From positions 1 through 29,954 of the forward strand of contig CAYZEZ010000018.1 of NCBI GenBank assembly GCA_964477295.1: a DNA stretch of 29,954 bases. Reading direction: 5' to 3'. The notes below the pieces were generated by a model. The model was not told the DNA's origin and ran no database searches. It saw nothing but the letters and a program-made list of their open reading frames with translations. Both the position numbers and the translations under genes were made by a program. The DNA is from CAYZEZ01 sp964477295 (GTDB taxonomy: Bacteria > Bacteroidota > Bacteroidia > Bacteroidales > SM23-62). This document shows positions 8,803 through 17,570 of this stretch, piece by piece. The stretch's first letter is position 1; each line of letters opens with the position of its first letter.

Positions 8803-10482
8803 ATGAAACGTGTATATACGATAATCACCCTGTTCCTCTTTTCCATCTGCCTCAAAGCACAAACTAATCCTGTTATCCCGCAGATCGAGCTGGACATCCC
8901 GACGGATAATCCCTGGGGAGTCACCTGGCACGGCGATCATTTCTGGATCTGTGATGCCGAAAACGGAAACATTGTCAGGCTGCATAAATACCAGGAAGAC
9001 CTCTTCATTCTCAAAGCCCCAAGAAAGCATATCACGGGATTGACATTCCAGGGTGATTATCTGTGGGTTCTGTCCGATGAATGGGATACCATATCCCTTC
9101 CGCACCTTTGTTCCATGAACGCCCTCATGTGGAAACTGGATCCTGAAACAGGTGAAGTTCTGGATTCCCTGCTGGTGCCGTACTCCAATTTCCCAACTAT
9201 AGAGGACAAATTTTTACTTGGGGTGGCCTATCATGATTCCTGCTTCTTTGTATCGTACAATGGAGGATGGGGACCCTGCATGTTCAGGATTGAGGAAAAC
9301 AATAACCGCCAGGAGCTCTGCTGTGCCCATCCGGCCGGACTGGAAGTTATAGATGGCGAACTCTGGACCGTAAGATTCAATAATAACGACGGAACTGGAA
9401 ATTTTATGGTACCACTGATGGTTGAAGATTCATTGAACATTGAAGATTGGTCCAGAAGAATTGACATTGATTTTTTTGCATCGGACCTGGCATATGACGG
9501 TCAGGATATCTGGTTGCTCGATCCAAAAGCTAAGAAATTAAGAATGTGGTCAAACGATTCAGTACCGGGCGACACCATTTTTCCCAACTGTTTTAACATC
9601 GACAAGCTCGAAGTATTACCAAAGAATCCAGCTGCAGGCGATGAGATCAAAGTTGTTTGTCATTCTACTTTCAGTTCCGGCGGATGTGATATGGTTGATT
9701 ATACAGTTAATATAGGTGAAACCGGCATATTTGTCCAGGCTAACCATGAGGTGGGTATGCTTACATATATTTGCAGTTCCACCGACACGATAGTTATAGG
9801 AGAACTGGGAGCAGGACATCACTATGTCATTCAGTACGATCTCACGGCCGTCAACCTGAATTGCGGAGTGGAGAGAGGTTATATCGATGTATTCGTCAGG
9901 GATACCTCATCCTTTATGCCCTACATTGAACTGATACCTGAAGAACCAATGGCCGGTGAAACCGTGAGCATTGTCACCCATGGCATCTGTTCACTGGATG
10001 CAAATTTTAATATCATGGAACGCCATATTTCACTCTATGCTTATTATGGAAGTTGTGTCATGTGGTTTGCCCCGTGCGGGATCGATACCATTTCACTGGG
10101 ATTCCTGGGACCTGATTCTTATTCCCTGGATTTTTACCTTATCGATATCTGCCTGACCGATCCGGCGGACAGTATCGTTTATATGGAGAATTTTGAATTT
10201 GAGGTTAAAGCGGAAGTAAATACTAAAATAAATAAACCAGACAGCAACCCTATAGCGGTCTATCCAAATCCATTTACGGATATACTAAATATTAACATTC
10301 AATCTGCGAATGAACACCTGGAAATCAGTCTGTTCAATATGGAAGGGCAAATGGTATTTTCTAACAGTTATCCCAATGCTGCTACTACCAGCCTGGATCT
10401 ATCAACTCTTCCAGTCGGGATGTACTTTCTGCGGATTGATACAGGCAATGAAATAGTTTCAAGAAAGATAATTAGGGAGTAG
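8803..10482 (+). CDS. Secreted protein of unknown function with T9SS type A sorting domain
   Basis: 559 residues. An N-terminal signal peptide (MKRVYTIITLFLFSICLKAQ) is followed, about 25-265, by repeated blocks such as WGVTWHGDHFWICD, ITGLTFQGDYLWVLS and ASDLAYDGQDIWLLD. These look like blades of a beta-propeller, as in glutamine-cyclotransferase-like or NHL-like proteins. About 270-465 is a beta-rich region with many cysteines and no family I recognise. The last 75 residues (VYPNPFTDILNI ... LPVGMYFLRIDTG ... VSRKIIRE) are a typical type A C-terminal sorting domain, so the protein is exported through the type IX system and cleaved or anchored at the cell surface. It stands alone between genes and its role is unknown. 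Confidence 0.85.
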   Translation: MKRVYTIITLFLFSICLKAQTNPVIPQIELDIPTDNPWGVTWHGDHFWICDAENGNIVRLHKYQEDLFILKAPRKHITGLTFQGDYLWVLSDEWDTISLPHLCSMNALMWKLDPETGEVLDSLLVPYSNFPTIEDKFLLGVAYHDSCFFVSYNGGWGPCMFRIEENNNRQELCCAHPAGLEVIDGELWTVRFNNNDGTGNFMVPLMVEDSLNIEDWSRRIDIDFFASDLAYDGQDIWLLDPKAKKLRMWSNDSVPGDTIFPNCFNIDKLEVLPKNPAAGDEIKVVCHSTFSSGGCDMVDYTVNIGETGIFVQANHEVGMLTYICSSTDTIVIGELGAGHHYVIQYDLTAVNLNCGVERGYIDVFVRDTSSFMPYIELIPEEPMAGETVSIVTHGICSLDANFNIMERHISLYAYYGSCVMWFAPCGIDTISLGFLGPDSYSLDFYLIDICLTDPADSIVYMENFEFEVKAEVNTKINKPDSNPIAVYPNPFTDILNINIQSANEHLEISLFNMEGQMVFSNSYPNAATTSLDLSTLPVGMYFLRIDTGNEIVSRKIIRE

Positions 10483-10573
10483 AAGACAGAAGGAGTGTGG
10501 GAATGGGGCATTGGGATTGGATTTACAAACATGAGACTTTAGGGCTGACTTAAAATATTGACAGAATGAGATT

Positions 10574-11245
10574 CTACGTTCCTTTAAGTACATCCAGGTA
10601 TTTCCGGATATAATTACTTCTGGAGCGATAGCGGTATTGCATGACCCAGCGGGGATGCGGAAGGGGGATGATTTCATTGAACAGTTTATGTTCATTATTG
10701 ATTTCCGCCAGGAATTTATAGTTTTTCCCTTCGCCAAGGCAAATAACCACATCCCTCGAAAAACCCATTGAGATATGCTGCTTCAAATTATCAAGGATGA
10801 AAGGGACCACGCTCTCCTGTAACACTTTATCATCATAATAATTCAGGTTCTTTCCCTCCTTTTTAAATCCAAGCGGGCTTACTGCCGAAAGAAAGAATTG
10901 CGAATAAAAGGATTGAACCCCGCCAAATGCCTCAATCATCTCATAAATAAAGACAGAGGATAATTCCTGCTTTTTACTAAACGGATTTTTAATCCCGCAT
11001 ATCTCCTCTAATCTTACAGGATCAGTGAATGTAATCCCTGTTATCCCTGCGCCAAATCTTCCAGGATTAATTCCCAGTATCAATTTTCTTGACCGGTCGT
11101 CGGGATAGTATTTATTGATAAATTCTGAGCATATCTTTTGAACTTCAGAATTTTCGTAGGGATTCATTACTTCAACCCCCGGAGGAAGTGTAGCTTCGAT
11201 GTTGAGGCTTATATAAAATTGTTTGAGTTTATTGGAAAGGATCAC
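10574..11245 (-). CDS. SMUG2-like uracil-DNA glycosylase family protein
   Basis: 223 residues. Motif 1 is LGINPGRFGAGITGITFTDP (about 57-76), close to the GMNPGPFGMAQTGVPF loop of SMUG enzymes. Motif 2 is the late PLPHPRW, matching the HPSPRN-type DNA-intercalating loop in position. The SMUG2 subtype described from Pedobacter is a bacteroidotal branch, which fits here. These enzymes excise uracil and related deaminated bases to start base excision repair in the cytoplasm. Asn in GINPG is the expected catalytic-site residue. It is convergent with the T9SS gene and separated by 41 nt from rpiA. The family call is good; the substrate range is not visible. Confidence 0.8.
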   Translation of the reverse strand: MILSNKLKQFYISLNIEATLPPGVEVMNPYENSEVQKICSEFINKYYPDDRSRKLILGINPGRFGAGITGITFTDPVRLEEICGIKNPFSKKQELSSVFIYEMIEAFGGVQSFYSQFFLSAVSPLGFKKEGKNLNYYDDKVLQESVVPFILDNLKQHISMGFSRDVVICLGEGKNYKFLAEINNEHKLFNEIIPLPHPRWVMQYRYRSRSNYIRKYLDVLKGT

Positions 11246-11286
11246 AGAAGTTGAGAGTTACGTATATGTATCGGGTTTGGGGTATG

Positions 11287-11961
11287 TCAGGAGCCGGTAA
11301 ATTCAATGATCCGCGTGTCGTTTTCTTCACCAACCACCACTTTATTAACAATTCCCTGGAAAAGGCCATGTTCTATCACACCCGGGATCTGTTTTAGTTT
11401 ATGGTCGAGCACCCTGGGATCGGAAATTTTGCCCATGTAAAGATCGATAATAAAATTCCCGCTATCCGTTGTAAAAGGCGTGTTACCAATCATCCTCATC
11501 TTAGGATTCAGGCCCATGGTTTCAAATTCATGTTGAATGTGTTTTTCCCCGAACCGGACAACCTCTACAGGTAACGGGAAAGATCCAAGCTGATTCACCA
11601 GTTTGCTCTCGTCCACCACCCAGATATTTAATTTGGAATGAGAGGCGACGATTTTCTCAAATAATAATGCTCCGCCTCCACCCTTTATTCCATTTCCCTG
11701 CGGATCAATCTCATCGGCCCCGTCAATAGTAAGATCAATCTGGTCAACATCATCCAGTGAAACCATCGGGATCTTCAGTTTGGTGGCCATGTCATAGGTC
11801 ACGTTACTCGTACTTACTGCCTTTATCTGTAATCCCTCTTTCACCATCTCACCAACTTTCATTATGGTATAGTAGGCTGTGGAGCCTGTCCCCAGACCAA
11901 TGACCATGCCGTCCAGAATAAATTCAGTAGCCTTTTCGCCTGCACGTTTTTTAGCAATCAT
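11287..11961 (-). CDS. rpiA: Ribose-5-phosphate isomerase A
   Basis: 224 residues, the normal length. Family motifs are GLGTGSTAYY (phosphate loop), TIDGADEIDPQGNGIKGGGG (active site with the catalytic acidic residues and the GGGGAL loop) and a late KVVVG. It interconverts ribose 5-phosphate and ribulose 5-phosphate in the pentose phosphate pathway. The ATG at 11961 follows the stop codon of the cation exchanger with one base between, so the two genes are co-transcribed and probably translationally coupled. Together with AraB and AraD further along it closes the route from arabinose to central metabolism, although it lies in a different transcription unit. Confidence 0.97.
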   Translation of the reverse strand: MIAKKRAGEKATEFILDGMVIGLGTGSTAYYTIMKVGEMVKEGLQIKAVSTSNVTYDMATKLKIPMVSLDDVDQIDLTIDGADEIDPQGNGIKGGGGALLFEKIVASHSKLNIWVVDESKLVNQLGSFPLPVEVVRFGEKHIQHEFETMGLNPKMRMIGNTPFTTDSGNFIIDLYMGKISDPRVLDHKLKQIPGVIEHGLFQGIVNKVVVGEENDTRIIEFTGS

Positions 11962-11962
11962 T

Positions 11963-13108
11963 TTAAAAAATTTTACTTATCCATTCGATAAAATCATACA
12001 ACCAGCTCATCATCGAATGTGTGGCATCACTTCCCAGAGCCTGGCCAAACACATAAAACAGAAACACAAAATTTATCAATAAAAACATTACTGCTTTTAT
12101 TATTGTCAGTCTCTTCCCGATAATTAATATTAAAAATCCCAGTACTGCTGTTATAAGCAGGAAACCATAGAGTTCCCTGCTCAATTCCACCATATTTTCA
12201 TTCAGGTTTATACCACCGAAGGTAAGAGTATAGAGTAACAACGGTAATCCCAGGGCGAATGATATGTCGAATATATTGCTTCCTAATGCATTAGAGATGG
12301 CATCGTCATAATTACCTTTCCGCGCATCCCGGATAGAAATTACAGTATCTGGAACGCTGGAAGCCGCTGCCGAAAGTACAACGGCTACAAAAAGGATTGG
12401 AATATTCAAATTATGGCTCAGGCGTTCTGTCCCATATACCAGTAGCAGTGTTCCAATCGACATAACGGCAGTACTGGCAATTAATAACACCCAGGCATTA
12501 ACTGTTGAGATTGGCCGTTTATTTAAAATTGCCCCCTCAAGATTCAGTGTCAATATGCAGCGAAAGCAGGTTTTATTCTTCCCTGAATGGATCCTTTCAG
12601 ATTTTAAAGTTCCCTTCTCCTTAATCTTCTTTATAGAGAACAACATGAACATCAGGTAAGCAAGATAGGTCGTCAGCAGTATAAAACCATGAACCGGCCT
12701 GAGTTTGGGACTTAAGATCAATAAAAAGACAAAAACAATAGCCAGGTAAATCAATCCATCCCGCATGAGCACTGACCTGGAAACAGCAATTATTTTACGG
12801 GGATCCCTGACAAGAACCACTATTATCACAAGGGCAGGTATGATCAGTAAATTATAAATAGCACTCCCTGCTGTGATACCCAGTCCTCCAGCAAAACCTT
12901 CGATATCCTTCAGGATGAACAGGAAAAAAAGGGTAGACAGAAATTCCGGCATTGAGCTGGCAATGGCATTAATAGTAGCGCCTTTTATCCCTTTTGACAG
13001 GTTGCGTCCAAGATAATCTGATGCCGTTTCAAATCCACGGGCGGAGCGCCAGATAATTATACAACTGGCAGCCATCAGGAGAAACGGTATTAAAATATCA
13101 ATAAACAA
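11963..13108 (-). CDS. CaCA-superfamily sodium/calcium exchanger-like membrane protein
   Basis: 381 residues with about ten hydrophobic segments in two halves, as in YrbG/NCX-type exchangers. The first alpha-repeat is GATINAIASSMPEF, the second SAAASSVPDTVISI, followed by NALGSNIFDISFALG. The ion-binding Glu of the motif is kept in the first repeat (PEF) but is Asp in the second (PDT), so ion preference may differ from the usual Na+/Ca2+ exchange. The central loop (about 165-205) is charged and contains a CFRC pair. The start used is TTG at 13108: an in-frame stop lies just before it and the next ATG (codon 12) would cut into the first helix. Coupled to rpiA with a one-base gap. Confidence 0.82.
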   Translation of the reverse strand: MFIDILIPFLLMAASCIIIWRSARGFETASDYLGRNLSKGIKGATINAIASSMPEFLSTLFFLFILKDIEGFAGGLGITAGSAIYNLLIIPALVIIVVLVRDPRKIIAVSRSVLMRDGLIYLAIVFVFLLILSPKLRPVHGFILLTTYLAYLMFMLFSIKKIKEKGTLKSERIHSGKNKTCFRCILTLNLEGAILNKRPISTVNAWVLLIASTAVMSIGTLLLVYGTERLSHNLNIPILFVAVVLSAAASSVPDTVISIRDARKGNYDDAISNALGSNIFDISFALGLPLLLYTLTFGGINLNENMVELSRELYGFLLITAVLGFLILIIGKRLTIIKAVMFLLINFVFLFYVFGQALGSDATHSMMSWLYDFIEWISKIF

Positions 13109-13178
13109 AATTTACATTATTGAGATTGGGGCTGCAGAATGGATTATATCAAGGATGTAAATATAGGAAGAAATGAAA

Positions 13179-13847
13179 TTACACTTCATGCTTTAGAATA
13201 TGAATAAGCTGGTCATCGATGAAATTATTTTCGAGGTCCGACAATACATTACGAAATGGTTTTCTTAAGTTATGCCGTGTATAGACTGTGATGAATCCCA
13301 ACCACTCTTCTCCGAACCATATTGGTACCAGATATTGGTTATATTTAACTCCTTCGATGGTGATATTACCTGTGTGAGCTACTTCATGTGCTTCCTTTGA
13401 ACACTTCCCGTGATAATCATCATCATATTTTGTTTTGCCTTGATCAAATGTGGAGGTAACTATATTACCTTTAATATGCACCAGGCAATGCACAATATCA
13501 AAAAAAGTAAAGGAAAAGAATCCGGTAATGAACCTGCAGATCCGGTCAGCGAATTGTTTTGAAGTTGTTATATTCCCTCTCGCTACATCGTCCTTAATCG
13601 GATCGAAGCTACTTGCAAGATTAACCGGTATAAAGCTTATGACATGCAAATAGCTTCCCAGGATAACAACAAGGACCAGATATATGATGATCACGAACAA
13701 AGTAATGAATCCATTCAGGCTAAAGATCTCGAACAGGATATAAAAGATGAGGGTGAGGATGGCAAGTGAAGAGATAATATACAGGGTTGTTAGAATGGTC
13801 CTCTGCAATCCATAGATCAGGCTGAAGTGTGTATTTCTGTCAGGCAT
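13179..13847 (-). CDS. Two-helix membrane protein of unknown function, GAF-like C-terminus
   Basis: 222 residues. Two long hydrophobic helices (about 16-40 and 44-68) are followed by a soluble part of about 150 residues. That part contains FFDIVHCLVHIKGN, KYDDDYHGKCSKEAHEVAHTG and YNQYLVPIWFGEEWLGFITVYTRH. The last segment resembles the closing strands of a GAF-type sensor domain (a 'vPi...geewlGfi.vy' pattern), so a small membrane-bound sensor is possible. Similarity is too weak to name a family. It stands between the exchanger (70-nt gap) and a repeat-rich region, with no effector domain or clear partner. Confidence 0.65.
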   Translation of the reverse strand: MPDRNTHFSLIYGLQRTILTTLYIISSLAILTLIFYILFEIFSLNGFITLFVIIIYLVLVVILGSYLHVISFIPVNLASSFDPIKDDVARGNITTSKQFADRICRFITGFFSFTFFDIVHCLVHIKGNIVTSTFDQGKTKYDDDYHGKCSKEAHEVAHTGNITIEGVKYNQYLVPIWFGEEWLGFITVYTRHNLRKPFRNVLSDLENNFIDDQLIHILKHEV

Positions 13848-13913
13848 GATTCTGTTTTTCTTTTTGTAAAAATATTAAATAAATTGGTATGGAGTTTATT
13901 CAAAGAAGAGATA

Positions 13914-13980
13914 CTGAACCCCCGAGTTCTCGGGGCGCGGCGAGTTCAGGATGACCCTGTCGCATTAGTCATTCCGAACC
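13914..13980. repeat. Intergenic inverted-repeat element
   Basis: A nested hairpin: outer arms CTGAAC (13914-13919) and GTTCAG (13944-13949), inner perfect 7-bp arms CCCCGAG and CTCGGGG around TT (13920-13935). It is followed by GATGAC and then GTCATTCCGAAC, an edge word that looks familiar from dispersed intergenic elements in Bacteroidota genomes (recalled, not searched). The left-hand fold is GC-rich in AT-rich surroundings. Its right end supplies the last codons and stop of the truncated thioredoxin-like gene. Confidence 0.6.
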
Positions 13981-14195
13981 TGCCTGCCCTGATGGCTATC
14001 AGCTGCTGGCCGGATTTGACTTCCAATAAACTGCATGGCCTTCCTGCAATGTTGACATTGTTCAATGAAGAAGCTGATTAAAAATGGCTGCGGGGTATCT
14101 GTAGTCGATAGGCTGATCTGCTCCCCTTCAATACTTTCAATGAATGATACAGGGCATGTTTGCCCCTCCGTTAACCGTGTATAATCATCAAACAT
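13965..14195 (-). pseudogene. Truncated thioredoxin/peroxiredoxin-like gene
   Basis: 76 codons. The first about 55 residues look like the start of a TlpA/AhpC-type thioredoxin fold: TEGQTCPVSFIES, then PFLISFFIEQCQHCRKAMQFI with the redox pair CQHC. A normal domain needs about 80-100 more residues after the CxxC, including the cis-Pro strand, and these are missing. The last residues (RQVRND) and the stop come from an inverted-repeat element. It starts 9 nt after the stop of the DUF5916 gene, so it is expressed if that gene is. Most likely a gene broken by repeat insertion or deletion; a functional 76-residue peptide is less likely. Confidence 0.55.
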
Positions 14196-14204
14196 ATGGA
14201 TTCT

Positions 14205-16538
14205 TTATAAGGTGAAAGTATATGTATATTTCAGCACTATGGTACGGTCACTCATGCGCGGCAGATAGGGAGTTTCACGGTGCAAATCAGTGTTCGTTCC
14301 CTCGTTATATACCAGGTAGAGGTCATTGCCTTCACTCGGATTATACCTGAACCGGAAGTTGGAAATCACTGCATTAATGTCACTGTTATATTGAACGAAC
14401 GTGCTGGCCGAAATTTTGGTATTGAGCATAAAGAGTAACTTCAAACGGGCGACGTGTGATTCGAAGCTTTGACCTCGTCCCGGAAAGTTTAATTTATTGT
14501 AATTATATACTCCGCTTAATTCAAAACTGGTGTTGATAGCCCATGTAGGCCTTACAGAAATGGATACAATATTTCCATCATAATATGTTCCGGTCTGGCT
14601 CACGAGGATGGTATAAAATGGTTTGGACATAGGAGTTAATAACAAGATATCCAGGGTCGCAAAGTTATATTTTTCCACCGGCACAGATGCGTCATCTGAT
14701 AATTCAAATTCCTCAAAAACATTCTCATACATATAATCCACTCCAATTCTCCCCATCCAGTATGATTTCGTGGTAACAGAATAGGAAGGGTTAATGTTTA
14801 CGGTCTCATGTATCCCGTTAACCTGGTTGATATAGTTGAAATTCCGTACCTGAAATCCATGGTTCATTAAAGATGATTGTTCATCCATTATCCATGTATG
14901 ACCAATAACCCCTCCGTAACCGTGGTAATTATCACGATACTCAAATCCAATACCCGGATTATACCGGGAGCCGGAACCCGTAATCCAGACGTCGTAGTAT
15001 AACCCTGACTGGCGTTTCCTTTCCCAATCAAGCATATATCGGGTTATATCAAATGTAAAAGGATTATTATCTTCATCGCTGTCAAACGACTGGCCCCAGA
15101 TTATTTTAAGGTATTCATCCCCAAACATCCTGATCAGAGCATCAACACCATAAACTTCATTGTAGCTTCCATCCATACCAATACGGGAGGTCACTATACT
15201 TCCCACATAGCTGTATTCGTTCACTACACGGCGCTTGAATCTGAGAACACCAAAATTTTCCGAAGGCAGGTTTTCAGATTCGGCTGTCTGCATATTTAAG
15301 AATCCCATATCCCATGGTCCCTGCCGACCAACTAATCTTACCCCTCCATATATCCTGACTGGAAAATATTCATCATCGACTTCATCCAAACCTATTCTCC
15401 TGCTGTAAAACATTGTACTTGGTCCGCCGGTATTTAAATCGAACAGGCTAGACCTTTCGAGGAAGAACTGTCGTTTTTCCGGGAAAAAAAGTGAAAACCT
15501 GGTGAGATTAACCATCTCGTCATCTGCCTCCACCTGGGCAAAATCAGTATTCACTGTCACGTCCAGGGTGAGGTTACTGGTAATCCCATATTTAAGATCC
15601 AGTCCTGCTTCCAGTTTTTTATCCGTGCTGAAATCATATTCTGATTCCTCGTCATTCAGATTATTTTCCTGCGTAAAACCAGTGATTGCATAAGGGGCAA
15701 TATACAGTGGTTTTCGAGACGTTAGTCCCTGAAATACTATGGTCTGTGCCAGGGAAGGCTTCATGGGTCCCGCATCACCATAATCCTGGTTAATGGGAGG
15801 AAAACATAGTTGTTCATTCAAATGCGGTATCCATCTGAAGAGTATCATTCCCATGGTTACATCTCCATTCTCATCCTGGAAACGCAGGCTGGAAACCGGT
15901 ATTCGCATCTCTGCAAACCAACCCTGATCATTGATTTGCACCTCTGCACCCCAGAAGGTATTCCAGTTGGGATTCAATGGAATACTATTCATCCCACCTG
16001 TTGGATTTGCATCATTTGATATTGTCAAATCAGAGCGGATTCCGGCTGGTGAAGTAAAAAACGCAACCGCATTCTGGTTATCATCATACGTATCAAGTAT
16101 AAGGCCCAGCCAGTCGTTCCCCGCTCCCATTTCGTCACGTTTTTTTGAGGTCATCTGGATCTTTGACGGATCACGGTCATAAAACTCAGCACCCACATAA
16201 ATGTATTCCTCATCAAAGGTCATCCTGATAATTGTTTTTTCAGTGGGCTCTTTTCCAAAGACCGGAGTATTGGTAACCATCGGAAAGGGCTCGATTCTTT
16301 TCCAGGCCTCTTCATCCGGCATGCCATCAAAATTGATCTGGCCTTTTAGTCGGGAAATGACAACGGCTGAGGTTGTATCAAATTCATTCCCGAGTGCGCC
16401 TTCGGGAATAATGAGGACGATACCAATAAGTAATATTATAATACTCTTAAGAGGCAATTTTACCGGATCAGAATTTCCGGGTTCAAGATAGTAAAAAACC
16501 TCATAGGTTTTAACTTGTTTTGTAGATGGAACCTCCAA
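14205..16538 (-). CDS. DUF5916 family outer-membrane protein with CBM9-like domain
   Basis: 777 codons as an open frame. After a hydrophobic signal (about residues 30-50) comes a CBM9-like module (about 58-250: LKGQINFDGMPDEEAWKRI, FDEEYIYVGAEFYDRDP, WFAEMRIPVSSLRF). Then there is a long beta-strand-rich part with alternating aromatic strands ending in LKYTYTFTL, as in outer-membrane beta-barrels; RFSLFFPEKRQFFLERSSLF is a recognisable DUF5916 segment. Function in the family is unknown; surface carbohydrate or peptide handling is suspected. The start is uncertain: the longest frame begins with TTG at 16538 inside a repeat half-site, there is no ATG before the signal, and TTG at 16457 (MPLKSIIILLIG) would give a cleaner signal peptide. 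Confidence 0.8.
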   Translation of the reverse strand: MEVPSTKQVKTYEVFYYLEPGNSDPVKLPLKSIIILLIGIVLIIPEGALGNEFDTTSAVVISRLKGQINFDGMPDEEAWKRIEPFPMVTNTPVFGKEPTEKTIIRMTFDEEYIYVGAEFYDRDPSKIQMTSKKRDEMGAGNDWLGLILDTYDDNQNAVAFFTSPAGIRSDLTISNDANPTGGMNSIPLNPNWNTFWGAEVQINDQGWFAEMRIPVSSLRFQDENGDVTMGMILFRWIPHLNEQLCFPPINQDYGDAGPMKPSLAQTIVFQGLTSRKPLYIAPYAITGFTQENNLNDEESEYDFSTDKKLEAGLDLKYGITSNLTLDVTVNTDFAQVEADDEMVNLTRFSLFFPEKRQFFLERSSLFDLNTGGPSTMFYSRRIGLDEVDDEYFPVRIYGGVRLVGRQGPWDMGFLNMQTAESENLPSENFGVLRFKRRVVNEYSYVGSIVTSRIGMDGSYNEVYGVDALIRMFGDEYLKIIWGQSFDSDEDNNPFTFDITRYMLDWERKRQSGLYYDVWITGSGSRYNPGIGFEYRDNYHGYGGVIGHTWIMDEQSSLMNHGFQVRNFNYINQVNGIHETVNINPSYSVTTKSYWMGRIGVDYMYENVFEEFELSDDASVPVEKYNFATLDILLLTPMSKPFYTILVSQTGTYYDGNIVSISVRPTWAINTSFELSGVYNYNKLNFPGRGQSFESHVARLKLLFMLNTKISASTFVQYNSDINAVISNFRFRYNPSEGNDLYLVYNEGTNTDLHRETPYLPRMSDRTIVLKYTYTFTL

Positions 16539-16542
16539 GGTT
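16530..16542. repeat. Half-site of the ACCTCCAAGGT palindrome family
   Basis: AACCT, CCA, AGGTT: the family core with 5-bp arms. It covers the first codon (TTG, 16536-16538) of the longest DUF5916 frame, which argues against that start. It lies about 80 bp from the full 39-bp palindrome in the same gap. Confidence 0.6.
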
Positions 16543-16624
16543 AATCGTTCAGGGAAGTTTTATAAGAAACTGATTTAAAGATCATTACTATTTTAATTTG
16601 CATATATTTTATGTTTTAGCAGGT

Positions 16625-16663
16625 TATAGACCTCCAAGGTCTTAAAGACCTTGGAGGTCTATA
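16625..16663. repeat. Perfect 39-bp palindrome, ACCTCCAAGGT family
   Basis: Two 19-bp arms, exact reverse complements, around a single central A (16644). It holds two core copies facing each other. It overlaps the stop codon (16659-16661) and the last base pairs of the SDR gene. It could form a very stable hairpin in RNA, but no T-run follows on the minus strand, so it is not a classical intrinsic terminator. Confidence 0.85.
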
Positions 16664-17414
16664 GAGCGGCTAAAATTCCACCATCAACATAAATGACCTG
16701 ACCGTTTACAAAATTACTGGCATCGGAAGAGAGATAAACAGCCGTGCCTGCCAGTTCTTCAGGATCTCCCCAGCGCCCGGCAGGTGTGCGGCCACATATC
16801 CAGGCATCAAACTTTTTGTCGGTATAGAGTGGTTTTGTCATGATAGTCTTGAAATAACCAGGTCCAATCGCGTTTACCTGGATATTGTATTGGGCCAGTT
16901 CAACGGTAAGGGCCTTGGTGAACATTTTCAATCCACCCTTGGCTGCAGCGTAAGCAGGTGTGGTTGGCCGGCCCACCTCACTCATCATGGAGCATATGTT
17001 AATGATCTTACCCCGTTGTCGTGCTATCATTCCACGGGAGACCTCCCGGGATAAAAGAAATGCTCCGGTTAAATTGACGTCGAGAACTGCCTTCCAGTCT
17101 TCTAATGGCATGTCCGATAGTTTATGCCGTAAATTTAGTCCGGCATTATTGATCAGAATGTCAATGGGCCCAATCTCTCTTTCGATTCTTTGAACCTCCG
17201 ATATAACAGCTTCTTCGTCTTTTACATTAAACACAGAACAGGTTGTCTTAATTCCTTTTTCTTCCAACTTTAGCACGGATGGGGTAAGTGTTTCCTTGTC
17301 TCTTCCGTTTAAAACAATTTCAGCGCCCGCTTTCCCAAGTCCTGCAGCAAGGAAAAATCCAAGACCTCTGCTGGAACCCGTAATGAGGGCTAATTTACCT
17401 TTGAGATCGAACAT
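16659..17414 (-). CDS. SDR oxidoreductase, gluconate 5-dehydrogenase (IdnO)-like
   Basis: 251 residues, normal for classical SDRs. It shows the Rossmann loop TGSSRGLG (12-19), NNAG (89-92) and the catalytic S142, Y155 and K159 (YAAAK). Beyond the common SDR core it matches IdnO closely in the regions GIKTTCSVFNV, GKIINICSMMSEVGRP, GPGYFKTIMTKPLY, WICGRTPAGRWGDPEEL and FVNGQVIYVDGG. IdnO reduces 5-ketogluconate to gluconate with NAD(P)H. KduD-type 2-deoxygluconate 3-dehydrogenase is the main alternative. It sits downstream of araB on the same strand, and a GntP-type transporter lies 5 kb upstream, which fits sugar-acid metabolism. Its stop codon lies inside a perfect palindrome. Confidence 0.83.
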   Translation of the reverse strand: MFDLKGKLALITGSSRGLGFFLAAGLGKAGAEIVLNGRDKETLTPSVLKLEEKGIKTTCSVFNVKDEEAVISEVQRIEREIGPIDILINNAGLNLRHKLSDMPLEDWKAVLDVNLTGAFLLSREVSRGMIARQRGKIINICSMMSEVGRPTTPAYAAAKGGLKMFTKALTVELAQYNIQVNAIGPGYFKTIMTKPLYTDKKFDAWICGRTPAGRWGDPEELAGTAVYLSSDASNFVNGQVIYVDGGILAAL

Positions 17415-17500
17415 AACATTTCAATTAGCAGGGAATTTAAAAGCTGTTATCAATATCCGATTCCGGATTCGGAGATCTGGTTCCGGATTATGGGTTAGGA

Positions 17501-17570
17501 AGTACGAGGCACGAGGTGCCGGGTGCCAGGTGCCAGGTACCAGGCAACAAGTGCTAGGTGCTAGGTGCTA
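17501..17570. repeat. In-register heptamer tandem array (consensus RGYRCYA)
   Basis: Ten consecutive 7-bp units fill 17501-17570 without a break. The commonest are GGTGCCA and GGTGCTA; others (AGTACGA, GGCACGA, GGTACCA, GGCAACA) keep the pattern loosely. The last two units cover the stop codon (17561-17563) and last two codons of araB. Just upstream, TTCCGGATT occurs twice, 20 bp apart (17461, 17481). It resembles the short heptanucleotide repeats (STRR) known from cyanobacteria in form, not in sequence. Confidence 0.8.

Noticed and set aside
16625..16663. Intrinsic terminator of the SDR gene
   Set aside because: The hairpin is strong but no U-run follows in the direction of transcription, and the same palindrome occurs upstream of araR where a terminator would make no sense.
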